DNA of 20,000 bases from Penaeus vannamei (Eukaryota; Arthropoda; Malacostraca; Decapoda; Penaeidae): assembly GCF_042767895.1 (NCBI RefSeq), contig NC_091575.1, forward strand, positions 20,534,187 through 20,554,186, in the 5' to 3' direction. The notes below the pieces were generated by a model, which had not been told where the DNA came from, ran no database searches, and was given only the letters and a program-made list of their open reading frames with translations. This document shows positions 1 through 10,420 of this stretch, piece by piece; the first letter of the stretch is position 1, and each line of letters begins with the position of its first letter. Position numbers and translations under genes: made by a program.

Positions 1-96
1 CGGGGGGGGGGCCCCCCCAGAGGGGTGGAGAGGAGATTGTGGGCCTGGGGGCTGCGGTGGCGGCGGCGCCTCCTGGGTCCTGGGTTGGCCTGCCAG
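1..96. other. Spacer edge, unassigned GC-rich start of window
   Basis: A run of ten G followed by C and mixed GC-rich sequence. It precedes the first recognisable spacer repeat, whose similarity to 2,393 onward begins near 97. I see no match between this piece and the region just upstream of 2,393, so its origin is open. It is probably more rDNA spacer. Confidence 0.4.
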
Positions 97-404
97 CCAC
101 ATCCTCCTTGGCTGGCCAGGGGACGGCTTGGGCTTTTCCCTACCCCTTCGGCCCCCCCGCGCCCTCTCGGGCCGAGGGCGGCGGGCCCTGGCCTGGCCTG
201 GCCTGCCTGCATCGTCTTCCTTAGAACAGGGGTTGGCTCGGGCTTCCCCCCATCGGCCCCTGGCGCCCTCTCGGGCCGAGGGCGGCGGCGTGGGATTCGG
301 GCATGGCCTTGCCGCACCCCCGACGGGGCGTCGCCCCGGCCGGACGGGCAAGGACGGGCCCTGGGCGCGGTCGTGGTGGCTGAGGGCCTGCGCCGACAAC
401 GACA
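97..404 (+). repeat. Divergent rDNA spacer unit (partial), plus orientation
   Basis: This is a copy of the divergent spacer unit seen at 2,393-2,693 and, inverted, at 8,645-8,945. It holds two tandem ~104-bp subrepeats, each starting with GGCTYGGGCTT and containing the near-palindrome CTCGGGCCGAG (166-176 and 270-280). It ends in a decayed promoter core at 367-409 where the usual TATA is GACA. Its role is inferred from position and likeness to the other units: Pol I spacer DNA, probably enhancer-like. Shared point changes show that the three copies of this unit have a common origin. Confidence 0.75.
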
Positions 405-409
405 GGGGG
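367..409 (+). promoter_or_regulatory. Decayed Pol I spacer promoter
   Basis: It keeps the upstream GCGGTCGTG block and CGCCGACAAC but has GACAGGGGG where functional-looking copies have TATAGGGGG. The same change occurs at 2,690-2,693 and, inverted, at 8,645-8,648. The motif therefore decayed once and was then copied. It is likely inactive as an initiation site, which is an inference. Confidence 0.6.
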
Positions 410-1230
410 ACTGCCTCGGCTGCGGGCGGCGGGGGGCGACCCCCGCCTCGAGCCCGCTGCTGCGGCCGCCGTCGGGGCCGGCCGCCCGCCCGCGCCGGCG
501 GTGCAGGGCCCGCCCATTCCCCGGTTTGGCGGCTTGGGCTCTCCTGCCCCCTGCGCCCTCTCGGGCCGAGGGTGGAGGCGGCGGCGGCGGGCGAGGGCGT
601 GCCCCCCGCCGCTGTGATGAAGCCCCTGCCCCTCCGGCTCCCGTCCCCGAAAGCGGGGCAGGCTTTGGGGGGTCCTGGCTGCCGGGGCCGTCGGAGGGGC
701 TGCCTTCCGTGGCCCCCAGCGCCGAGCCCTGCCCGCGGTCGTGTGGGCTGAGGGCCCGCGCCGACAACTATAGGGGGAACCACCTTCGGCGGCTGCGGGC
801 TGGCGGGCCGGCGGGCAAGCTCGACGTCGGGGCCGGTCGGGGGCCTTGCGCGGGCGTTGCAGGGGCATCCTGCTGGTTGGGCCTCGCCCCACGGGCAGGC
901 GGCTTGGGCTCTCCTGCCCCCTGCGCCCTCTCGGGCCGGGGGCGGGGGCGGAGGCGGAGGCGGCGGGCGCGGCCGTGGCCCCCGTCGCCGCGAGGAAGCC
1001 CCTGCCTCTCCGGCTCCCGTCCCCGAAAGCGGGGCAGGCTTTGGGGGGTCCTGGTTGCCGGGGCCGTCGGAGGGGCTGCCCTCCGTGGCCCCCGGGGCCG
1101 AGCCCTGCCCGCGGTCGTGTGGGCTGAGGGCCCGCGCCGACAACTATAGGGGGGAACCACCTTCGGCGGCTGCGGGCATGCTCGCCGTCAGGGCCTGTCG
1201 GGGGCCTTGCGCGGGCGGTGCGGGGGCATC

Positions 1231-1252
<22 letters not shown>
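405..1252 (+). repeat. rDNA spacer units, ~371-bp class, plus orientation
   Basis: Two units end in promoter cores with TATA at 769-772 and 1,145-1,148, and a partial third unit follows. The first is a hybrid: 405 to about 530 resembles the downstream part of a divergent unit (compare 2,694-2,800). From about 530 it reads as a 371-bp unit. The block from about 537 to 1,240 matches about 4,358 to 5,061 at a constant offset of 3,821 with only scattered base changes. It includes an unusual shortened motif reading GGGCATGCTCGCC (compare 1,176 and 4,997). This block is therefore a recent copy of the same stretch of array. Confidence 0.85.
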
Positions 1253-1440
<188 letters not shown>

Positions 1441-2143
1441 CATTTAGAAACACACACACTGACATACTTATTTTTATGTGTGTTTGAAGAAAGAAACAAA
1501 GAAATACAAGTATACATATCTGTCTAATTGACAGACAGTCTTACAAACAGAAAGAATGTTATCTGATGCACTGGTAAAGCCTACCACGAGAAAGATATCT
1601 TCCAATACAAAATTAGCAAATAAACACATCTCTACCATTGCCTCTGAAAGGGGCACGCATAGGTATGTTACTTTGCGGGAAATTATTTTATTTTCTTTTT
1701 TACTTTGCCTCCCGGGTGACGAAGGAAAGAGAAAGGAAAGAGGGAGAGAACGAGAGAAGGAAGAAAGGAAGGAAAAAGGGAGCTCCTCCTCACGCAGGAC
1801 CCCTGGCCGCGGGGGACGTTGGTGCACGGTTTCCAGGAGTACTGACTGGGGCCGGGCAAATGTGAGCGTCAAATGTAGTAGATATTTGTAAGTGTGAAAG
1901 GGTGTGGGTGTTTGTGAGTGCCGCCGGCAAAGTCCTTTCTTGCCTGGGTGCCCTTGGCGGGAATTCCCCCCCCCCCCCCGTTTAAAAAAAAAGTGGGAGG
2001 GGGCGAGTGGGCGACCCCCTCCTTCATTCCAACCCCCCTCCACCCTCCCAGGCAACCCACATCACGACCGCCCCGCCGTGGGCGGTCCCCTCTAGCGCCC
2101 GCCAGGCTCCCGCTCCTGCCGGACGAATGGAAGGCCCTGTCTC
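1441..2143. other. Lower-GC spacer segment, left arm copy
   Basis: Non-repeated sequence present once in each arm and inverted at about 9,195-9,900. Paired coordinates sum to 11,338. It contains a GA-rich purine tract (about 1,720-1,785), a C-run followed by TTTAAAAAAAAA (1,966-1,990), and no convincing gene. A 193-codon open frame on the minus strand (1,474-2,055) is preserved in the other arm, but it crosses homopolymers and low-complexity sequence and looks non-coding. By order along the spacer it may be the part between the 28S 3' end and the repeats, but no 28S sequence is present to confirm this. Confidence 0.6.
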
Positions 2144-2186
2144 TGGTCGTGTTGCTTGACGGTCTGCGCCGCCAACTATAAGGAGA
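2144..2186 (+). promoter_or_regulatory. Variant Pol I spacer promoter
   Basis: It resembles the common core, with TGGTCGTGTTGCTTGACGG upstream and GCCAACTATAAGGAG at the start-site end. TATA is at 2,177-2,180, but GACAAC is changed to GCCAAC and the G-run to AAGGAG. It is the outermost promoter-like element of the left arm and the inverted twin of 9,152-9,194. Activity is uncertain. Confidence 0.55.
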
Positions 2187-3060
2187 GGCGGTTGGGTGCG
2201 GGGCCGCGGGTAGCGAAGCGGGCTGCCGGGCGGGGCTGGGAGCGCGGGCCGCCGGAGCCGAGCGCCGCCCTTGGCCTGCTGTGTGGCGGCGGCGGCGGCG
2301 GCCGCGCGTCTCCCACTCGGTCCGTTCCCCCGTGCCGCCGCCTGGCCTGAGCGGGCGGGCGGCCTGCCCAGCGAGGCCGTTCAGCCACGTCTTCCTTGGC
2401 TGGCCAGGGGACGGCTTGGGCTTTTCCCTGCCCCTTCGGACCCCCCGCGCCCTCTCGGGTCGAGGGCGGCGGGCCCTGGCCTGGCCTGGCCTGCCTGCCT
2501 CGTCTTCCTTAGAACAGGGGTTGGCTCGGGCTTCCCCCCATCGGCCCCTGGCGCCCTCTCGGGCCGAGGGCGGCGGCGTGGGATTCGGGCGTGGCCCTGC
2601 CGCACCCCCGACGGGGCGTTGCCCCGGCCGAACGGGCAAGGGCGGGCCCTGGGCGCGGTCGTGTGTGGATGAGGGCCTGCGCCGACAACGACAGGGGGAC
2701 TGCCTCGGTCGCGGGCGGCATGGGGCGACTCCCACCGTCGGAGCCGGCCCGCCCGCCCGTGCCGGCGGTGCAGGGCCCGCCCATTCCCCGGTTTGGCGGC
2801 TTGGGCTTCCTTTCCCCTTTCCCCTTCGTCCTCCGCGCCCTCTCGGGCCGAGGGCGGCAGGCCGGTGGCTGGACCTGCCTGTCAGTCTGCCCCGTCTGCC
2901 TCGTCTGCCTCGGGCAGGGGCTGGCTCGGGCTTTCCCCATTCGGCCCCCTGCGCCCTCGCGGGCCGTGGACGGCGGCATAGGGGACGGGCGCGGCTATGC
3001 CGGGATCGCCTACCCGAAGGGGCCGTTCTTCCTTGGCGGGCGGCCGAGGGCGGGCCCTGG
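2187..3060 (+). repeat. Divergent rDNA spacer units, left arm
   Basis: Two divergent units follow a ~200-bp GC-rich lead-in that includes (GGC)n near 2,285-2,302. Each holds two ~104-115-bp subrepeats with a CTCGGGCCGAG-type box: 2,454-2,464 and 2,558-2,568, then 2,842-2,852 and a weaker one near 2,957. Promoter cores follow, decayed at 2,655-2,698 and intact with TATA at 3,097-3,100. The period is about 400 bp, against 371 bp in the main array. This block is inverted at 8,215-9,150, where a 32-bp segment absent here is present (within about 8,570-8,605). Confidence 0.8.
2655..2698 (+). promoter_or_regulatory. Decayed Pol I spacer promoter
   Basis: It has the GCGGTCGTGT block and GCGCCGACAAC, but GACAGGGGG replaces TATAGGGGG (2,690-2,693). 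It shares its defect with 401-404 and, inverted, 8,645-8,648. Confidence 0.6.
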
Positions 3061-6000
3061 GCGCGGTCGTGGTGGCTGAGGGCCTGTGCCGACAACTATA
3101 GGGGGGGCCACCTTCGGCTGCGGGCGGGCGGGCGGCGAGCCCCGCGTTGAGCTCGCCGTCGGGGCCGGGCGGGGGCCTTGCGCGGGCGGTGCGGGGGCAT
3201 CCTGCTGGTTGGGCCTCGCCCCCCGGGTGGGCGGCGGGGCTCTCCTGCCCCCTGCGCCCTCTTGGTCCGGGGGCGGAGGCGGCGGCGGCGGGCGCGGGCG
3301 CGCCCCCCGCCGCCGTGATGAAGCCCCTGCCTCTCCAGCTCCCGTCCCCGAAAGCGGGGCAGGCTTTGGGGGGTCCTGGCTGCCGGGGCCGTCGGAGGGG
3401 CTGCCTTCCGTGGCCCCCGGGGCCGAGCCCTGCCCGCGGTCGTGTGGGCTGAGGGCTCGCGCCGACAACTATAGGGGGGAACCACCTTCGGCGGCTGCGG
3501 GCTGGCGGGCGGGCGGGCAAGCTCGCCGTCGGGGCAGGTCGGGGGCCTTGCGCGGGCGGTGCGGGGGCATCCTGCTGGTTGGGCCTCGTCCCCCGGGCGG
3601 GCGGCTTGGGCTCTCCTGCCCCCTGCGCCCTCTCGGGCCGAGGGCGGAGGCGGCGGCGGCGGGCGAGGGCGTGCCCCCCGCCGCCGTAGTGAAGCCCCTG
3701 CCTCTCCGGCTCCCGTCCCCGAAAGCGGGGCAGGCTTTGGGGGGTCCTGGCTGCAGGGGCCGTAAGAGGGGCTGCCTTCCGTGGCCCCCGGGGCCGAGCC
3801 CGGCTCGCGGTCGTGTGGGCTGAAGGCCCGCGCCGACAACTATAGGGGGGAACCACCTTCAGCGGCTGCGGGCTGACGGGCGGGCGGGCAAGCTCGCCGT
3901 CGGGGCCGGTCTGGGGCCTTGCGCGGGCGTTGAGGGGGCATCCTGCTGGTTGGGCCTCGCCCCCCGGGCAGGCGGCTTGGGCTCTCCTGCCCCCTGCGCC
4001 CTCTCGGGCCGGGGACGGGGGAGGAGGCGTGGGCGGTGGGCGTGGTCGTGGCCCCCCGCCGCCGCGAGGAAGCCCCTGCCTCTCCAGCTCCCTTCCCCGA
4101 AAGCGAGGCAGGCTTTGGGGGGTCCTGGCTGCCGGGGCCGTCGGAGGGGCTGCCTTCCGTGGCCCCCGGGGCCGAGCCCTGCCCGCGGTCGTGTGGGCTG
4201 AGGGCCCGCGCCGACAACTATAGGGGGGAACCACCTTCGGCGGCTGCGGGCTGGCGGGCGGGCGGGCAAGCTCGCCGTCGGGGCCGGACGATGGCCTTGC
4301 GCGGGCGGTGCTGGGGCATCCTGCTGGTTGGGCCTCGCCCCCCGGGCGGGCGGCTTGGGCTCTCCTGCCCCCTGCGCCCTCTCGGGCCGAGGGTGGAGGC
4401 GGCGGCGGCGGGCGAGGGCGTGCCCCCCGCCGCTGTGATGAAGCCCCTGCCCCTCCGGCTCCCGTCCCCGAAAGCGGGGCAGGCTTTGGGGGGTCCTGGC
4501 TGCCGGGGCCGTCGGAGGGGCTGCCTTCCGTGGCCCCCGGCGCCGAGCCCTGCCCGCGGTCGTGTGGGCTGAGGGCCCGCGCCGACAACTATAGGGGGAA
4601 CCACCTTCGGCGGCTGCGGGCTGGCGGGCCGGCGGGCAAGCTCGACGTCGGGGCCGGTCGGGGGCCTTGCGCGGGCGTTGCAGGGGCATCCTGCTGGTTG
4701 GGCCTCGCCCCACGGGCAGGCGGCTTGGGCTCTCCTGCCCCCTGCGCCCTCTCGGGCCGGGGGCGGGGGCGGAGGCGGAGGCGGCGGGCGCGGCCGTGGC
4801 CCCCGTCGCCGCGAGGAAGCCCCTGCCTCTCCGGCTCCCGTCCCCGAAAGCGGGGCAGGCTTTGGGGGGTCCTGGTTGCCGGGGCCGTCGGAGGGGCTGC
4901 CCTCCGTGGCCCCCGGGGCCGAGCCCTGCCCGCGGTCGTGTGGGCTGAGGGCCCGTGCCGACAACTATAGGGGGGAACCACCTTCGGCGGCTGCGGGCAT
5001 GCTCGCCGTCAGGGCCTGTCGGGGGCCTTGCGCGGGCGGTGCGGGGGCATCCTGCTGGTTTGGCCTTGCCCCCCGGGCATATTGCTTGGGCTCTCCTGCC
5101 CCCTGCGCCCTCTTGGGCCGGGGACAGGGGCGGAGGCGGAGGCGGCGGGCGCGGGCGTGGCCCCCGCCGCCGCGAGGAAGCCCCTGCCTCTCCGGCTCCC
5201 GTCCTCGAAAGCGGGGCAGGCTTTGGGGGGTCCTGGCTGCCGGGGCCGTCGGAGGGGCTGCCTTCCGTGGCCCCCGGGGCCGAGCCCTGCCCGCGGTCGT
5301 GTGGGCTGAGGGCCCGCGCCGACAACTATAGGGGGGGAACCACCTTCGGCAGCTGCGGGCTGGCGGGCGGGCTGGCAAGCTCGCCGTCGTGGCCGGTCGG
5401 GGGCCTTGCGTGGGCGGTGCGGGGGCATCCTGCTGGTTGTGCCTCGCCCCCCGGGCAGGCGGCTTGGGCTCTCCTGCCCCCTGCGCCCTCTCAGGCCGGG
5501 GGCGGTGGCGGAGGCGGCGTCGGCGGGCGCGGGCGTGGTCCCCGCCGCCGCGAGGAAGCCCCTGCCTCTCCGGCTCCCGTCCTCGAGGCTTTGGGGGGTC
5601 CTGGCTGCCGGGGCCGTCGGAGGAGCTGCCTTCCGTGGCCCCTGGGGCCGAGCCCTGCCCGCGGTCGTGTGGGCTGAGGGCCCGCGCCGACAACTATAGG
5701 GGGGAACCACCTTCGGCGGCTGCGGGCTGGCGGGCGGGCAGGCAAGCTCACCGTCGGGGCCGGTCGGGGGCCTTGCGTGGGCGGTGCGGGGGCATCCTGC
5801 TGGTTGGGCCTCGCCCCCCGGGCGGGCGGCTTGGGCTCTCCTGCCCCCTGCGCCCTCACGGGCCGAGGGCCGAGGGCGGCGGCGGCGGGCGCGGGCGTGG
5901 CCTCCGCCGCCGCGAGGAAGCCCCTGCCTCTCCGGCTCCCGACCCCGAAAGCGGGGCAGGCTTTGGGAGGATCCTGGCTGCCGGGGCCGTCGGAGGGGCT

Positions 6001-6078
6001 GCCTTCCCTGGCCCCCGGGGCCGAGCGGCCCCTGCCCCGCGGTCGTGTGGGCTGAGTCGGCCCGCGCCGACAACTACA
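3061..6078 (+). repeat. rDNA spacer array of ~371-bp units, plus orientation (left arm)
   Basis: Eight units in tandem, each ending in the promoter core. TATA lies at 3,097, 3,470, 3,841, 4,219, 4,590, 4,966, 5,327 and 5,695, and the last unit has TACA at 6,075. Order within a unit is: a G-rich segment; the near-palindromic CTCGGGCCGAG box about 200 bp upstream of TATA (for example 3,632-3,642); a GGC/GGA trinucleotide stretch; a CCCCGAAAGCGGGG stem-loop; then GCGGTCGTGT to TATAGGGGG. Unit lengths of 360-380 bp differ mostly in the trinucleotide stretch. Each unit promoter points right, toward the fold at 6,270. The role as Pol I spacer promoters and enhancers is inferred from identity with the gene promoter core at 13,075-13,117. 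Confidence 0.92.
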
Positions 6079-6081
6079 GGG
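6036..6081 (+). promoter_or_regulatory. Last spacer promoter variant (TACA), left arm
   Basis: Core with TACAGGGAG in place of TATAGGGGG and two extra bases between the GCGGTCGTGT block and the start-site end. The same two features appear, inverted, at 13,492-13,537. This identifies the left arm's end as a copy of the spacer just upstream of a gene promoter. Confidence 0.7.
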
Positions 6082-6270
6082 AGGTCCACCTTCATTTGGG
6101 TGTCGGCGGGCGGCGGCGGCGGCGGCAAGCCGTGGCCGCGGCGGTCCCCGCTGCCCTGGCCCACCAACGCGCGGCCCTCTCCCCACCCTCTGCCGAGCGT
6201 GCTGGGCTGGGCTGGAACGCGGCGAGGCGAGCGCGGGCCCCCTCGGGGCCGGAGCCGGCCGGAGCAGGCC
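6079..6270 (+). repeat. Copy of promoter-proximal spacer, truncated at fold
   Basis: Nearly identical to the reverse complement of about 13,305-13,496, the single-copy segment between the last spacer promoter and the gene promoter. Shared landmarks are CACCTTCATTTGGGTGTCGG, a (GGC)n run and CTCGGGGCCGGAGCCGGCC. Likeness stops at GGAGCAGGCC (6,261-6,270), after which the sequence becomes inverted 371-bp unit. The ~220 bp that should lead on to a gene promoter, and the promoter itself, are missing. Confidence 0.85.
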
Positions 6271-8210
6271 CCGACGGCGAGCTTGCCCGCCCGCCCGCCA
6301 GCCCGCAGCCGCCGAAGGTGGTTCCCCCCTATAGTTGTCGGCGCGGGCCCTCAGCCCACACGACCGCGGGCAGGGCTCGGCCCCGGGGGCCACGGAAGGC
6401 AGCCCCTCCGACGGCCCCGGCAGCCAGGACCCCCCAAAGCCTGCCCCGCTTTCGGGGACGGGAGCCGGAGAGGCAGGGGCTTCCTCGCGGCGGCGGGGGC
6501 CACGCCCGCGCCCGCCGCCTCCGCCTCCGCCCCCGCCCCCGCCCCCGGCCCGAGAGGGCGCAGGGGGCAGGAGAGCCCAAGCCGCCTGCCCGGGGGGCGA
6601 GGCCCAACCAGCAGGATGCCCCCGCACCGCCCGCGCAAGGCCCCCGACCGGCCCCGACGGCGAGCTTGCCCGCCCGCCCGCCAGCCCGCAGCCGCCGAAG
6701 GTGGTTCCCCCCTATAGTTGTCGGCGCGGGCCCTCAGCCCACACGACCGCGGGCAGGGCTCGGCCCCGGGGGCCACGGAAGGCAGCCCCTCCGACGGCCC
6801 CGGCAGCCAGGACCCCCCAAAGCCTGCCCCGCTTTCGGGGACGGGAGCCGGAGAGGCAGGGGCTTCCTCGCGGCGGCGGGGGGCACACCCGCGCCCGCCG
6901 CCGCCGCCTCCGCCCTCGGCCCGAGAGGGCGCAGGGGGCAGGAGAGCCCAAGCCGCCTGCCCGGGGGGCGAGGCCCAACCAGCAGGATGCCCCCGCACCG
7001 CCCGCGCAAGGCCCCCGACCGGCCCCGACGGCGAGCTTGCCCGCCCGCCCGCCAGCCCGCAGCCGCCGAAGGTGGTTCCCCCCTATAGTTGTCGGCGCGG
7101 GCCCTCAGCCCACACGACCGCGGGCAGGGCTCGGCCCCGGGGGCCACGGAAGGCAGCCCCTCCGACGGCCCCGGCAGCCAGGACCCCCCAAAGCCTGCCC
7201 CGCTTTCGGGGACGGGAGCCGGAGAGGCAGGGGCTTCCTCGCGGCGGCGGGGGCCACGCCCTCGCCCGCCGCCGCCGCCTCCGCCCTCGGCCCGAGAGGG
7301 CGCAGGGGGCAGGAGAGCCCAAGCCGCCTGCCCGGGGGGCGAGGCCCAACCAGCAGGATGCCCCCGCAACGCCCGCGCAAGGCCCCCGACCGGCCCCGAC
7401 GGCGAGCTTGCCCGCCCGCCCGCCAGCCCGCAGCCGCCGAAGGTGGTTCCCCCCTATAGTTGTCGGCGCGGGCCCTCAGCCCACACGACCGCGGGCAGGG
7501 CTCGGCCCCGGGGGCCACGGAAGGCAGCCCCTCCGACGGCCCCGGCAGCCAGGACCCCCCAAAGCCTGCCCCGCTTTCGGGGACGGGAGCCGGAGAGGCA
7601 GGGGCTTCCTCGCGGCGGCGGGGGCCACGCCCGCGCCCGCCTCCGCCGCCTCCGCCCCCGCCCCCGGCCCGAGAGGGCGCAGGGGGCAGGAGAGCCCAAG
7701 CCGCCTGCCCGGGGGGCGAGGCCCAACCAGCAGGATGCCCCCGCACCGCCCGCGCAAGGCCCCCGACCGGCCCCGACGGCGAGCTTGCCCGCCCGCCCGC
7801 CAGCCCGCAGCCGCCGAAGGTGGTTCCCCCCTATAGTTGTCGGCGCGGGCCCTCAGCCCACACGACCGCGGGCAGGGCTCGGCCCCGGGGGCCACGGAAG
7901 GCAGCCCCTCCGACGGCCCCGGCAGCCAGGACCCCCCAAAGCCTGCCCCGCTTTCGGGGACGGGAGCCGGAGAGGCAGGGGCTTCATCACGGCGGCGGGG
8001 GGCACGCCCGCGCCCGCCGCCGCCGCCTCCGCCCTCGGCCCGAGAGGGCGCAGGGGGCAGGAGAGCCCAAGCCGCCCGCCCGGGGGGCGAGGCCCAACCA
8101 GCAGGATGCCCCCGCACCGCCCGCGCAAGGCCCCCGCCCGGCCCCGACGGCGAGCTCGACGCGGGGCTCGCTGCCCGCCCGCCCGCAGCCGAAGGTGGCC
8201 CCCCCTATAG
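6271..8210 (-). repeat. rDNA spacer array of ~371-bp units, minus orientation (right arm)
   Basis: Same unit as 3,061-6,078 but inverted. TATA equivalents on the minus strand are at 6,330-6,333, 6,713-6,716, 7,084-7,087, 7,455-7,458, 7,832-7,835 and 8,206-8,209. Promoters point left, toward the fold, so the two arms' promoters converge. Spacing is 371-383 bp, set by the CCG/CCT stretch within each unit. The right arm has fewer 371-bp units than the left (six promoters against nine), so the inverted repeat is asymmetric around its centre. Confidence 0.92.
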
Positions 8211-9151
8211 TTGTCGGCGCAGGCCCTCAGCCACCACGACCGCGCCCAGGGCCCGCCCTCGGCCGCCCGCCAGGGAAGAACGGCCCCTTCGGGTAGGCGA
8301 TCCCGGCATAGCCGCGCCCGTCCCCTACGCCGCCGCCCACGGCCCGCGAGGGCGCAGGGGGCCGAAGGGGGAAAGCCCGAGCCAGCCCCTGCCCGAGGAA
8401 GACGAGGCAGACGGGGCAGACTGACAGGCAGGTCCAGCCACCGGCCTGCCGCCCTCGGCCCGAGAGGGCGCGGGGGACGAAGGGGAAAGGGGAAAGGAAG
8501 CCCAAGCCGCCAAACCGGGGAATGGGCGGGCCCTGCACCGCCGGCACGGGCGGGCGGGCCGGCTCCGACGGCGCCCGCAGCAGCAGCAGCTGCGGGCTCG
8601 AGGTGGGAGTCGCCCCATGCCGCCCGCAGCCGAGGCAGTCCCCCTGTCGTTGTCGGCGCAGGCCCTCAGCCACACACGACCGCGCCCAGGGCCCGCCCTT
8701 GCCCGTCCGGCCGGGGCAACGCCCCGTCGGGGGTGCGGCAGGGCCACGCCCGAATCCCACGCCGCCGCCCTCGGCCCGAGAGGGCGCCAGGGGCCGATGG
8801 GGGGAAGCCCGAGCCAACCCCTGTTCTAAGGAAGACGAGGCAGGCAGGCCAGGCCAGGCCAGGGCCCGCCGCCCTCGACCCGAGAGGGCGCGGGGGGTCC
8901 GAAGGGGCAGGGAAAAGCCCAAGCCGTCCCCTGGCCAGCCAAGGAAGACGTGGCTGAACGGCCTCGCTGGGCAGGCCGCCCGCCCGCTCAGGCCAGGCGG
9001 CGGCACGGGGGAACGGACCGAGTGGGAGACGCGCGGCCGCCGCCGCCGCCGCCACACAGCAGGCCAAGGGCGGCGCTCGGCTCCGGCGGCCCGCGCTCCC
9101 AGCCCCGCCCGGCAGCCCGCTTCGCCACCCGCGGCCCCGCACCCAACCGCC
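8211..9151 (-). repeat. Divergent rDNA spacer units, right arm
   Basis: Inverted copy of 2,187-3,060, with CTCGGCCCGAG-type boxes and paired ~104-bp subrepeats. It holds a decayed promoter (8,640-8,684) and ends at the variant promoter at 9,152. It contains a CAG-rich 32-bp stretch, CCCGCAGCAGCAGCAGC and following bases, that the left arm lacks. A related sequence occurs in the first copy near 447-478, so the left arm lost it rather than the right arm gaining it. Confidence 0.8.
8640..8684 (-). promoter_or_regulatory. Decayed Pol I spacer promoter
   Basis: Minus-strand core with TGTC on the plus strand (GACA) where TATA is expected, at 8,645-8,648. The upstream CGACCGC block is kept (8,677-8,683). 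It is the mirror twin of 2,655-2,698. Confidence 0.6.
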
Positions 9152-9194
9152 TCTCCTTATAGTTGGCGGCGCAGACCGTCAAGCAACACGACCA
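9152..9194 (-). promoter_or_regulatory. Variant Pol I spacer promoter, right arm
   Basis: Mirror twin of 2,144-2,186. On the minus strand it reads GCCAACTATAAGGAG, with TATA at 9,158-9,161. It is the outermost promoter-like element of the right arm. Confidence 0.55.

Positions 9195-10420
<1,226 letters not shown>

Noticed and set aside
1474..2055. 193-codon open frame preserved in both arms (also 9,283-9,864)
   Set aside because: It crosses homopolymers, a GA/CT-rich tract and microsatellite-like sequence. Its presence in both arms follows from the duplication itself, and no domain or signal is recognisable.
2882..4588. Very long open frames in the repeats (for example 2,882-4,588, 15,365-16,723, 18,185-19,684), looking like proline/arginine-rich proteins
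   Set aside because: They follow tandem 371-bp units at very high GC, are open on both strands and in several frames at once, and the unit length is not a multiple of three so the reading frame changes from unit to unit. Each begins inside the promoter core or at arbitrary ATGs.
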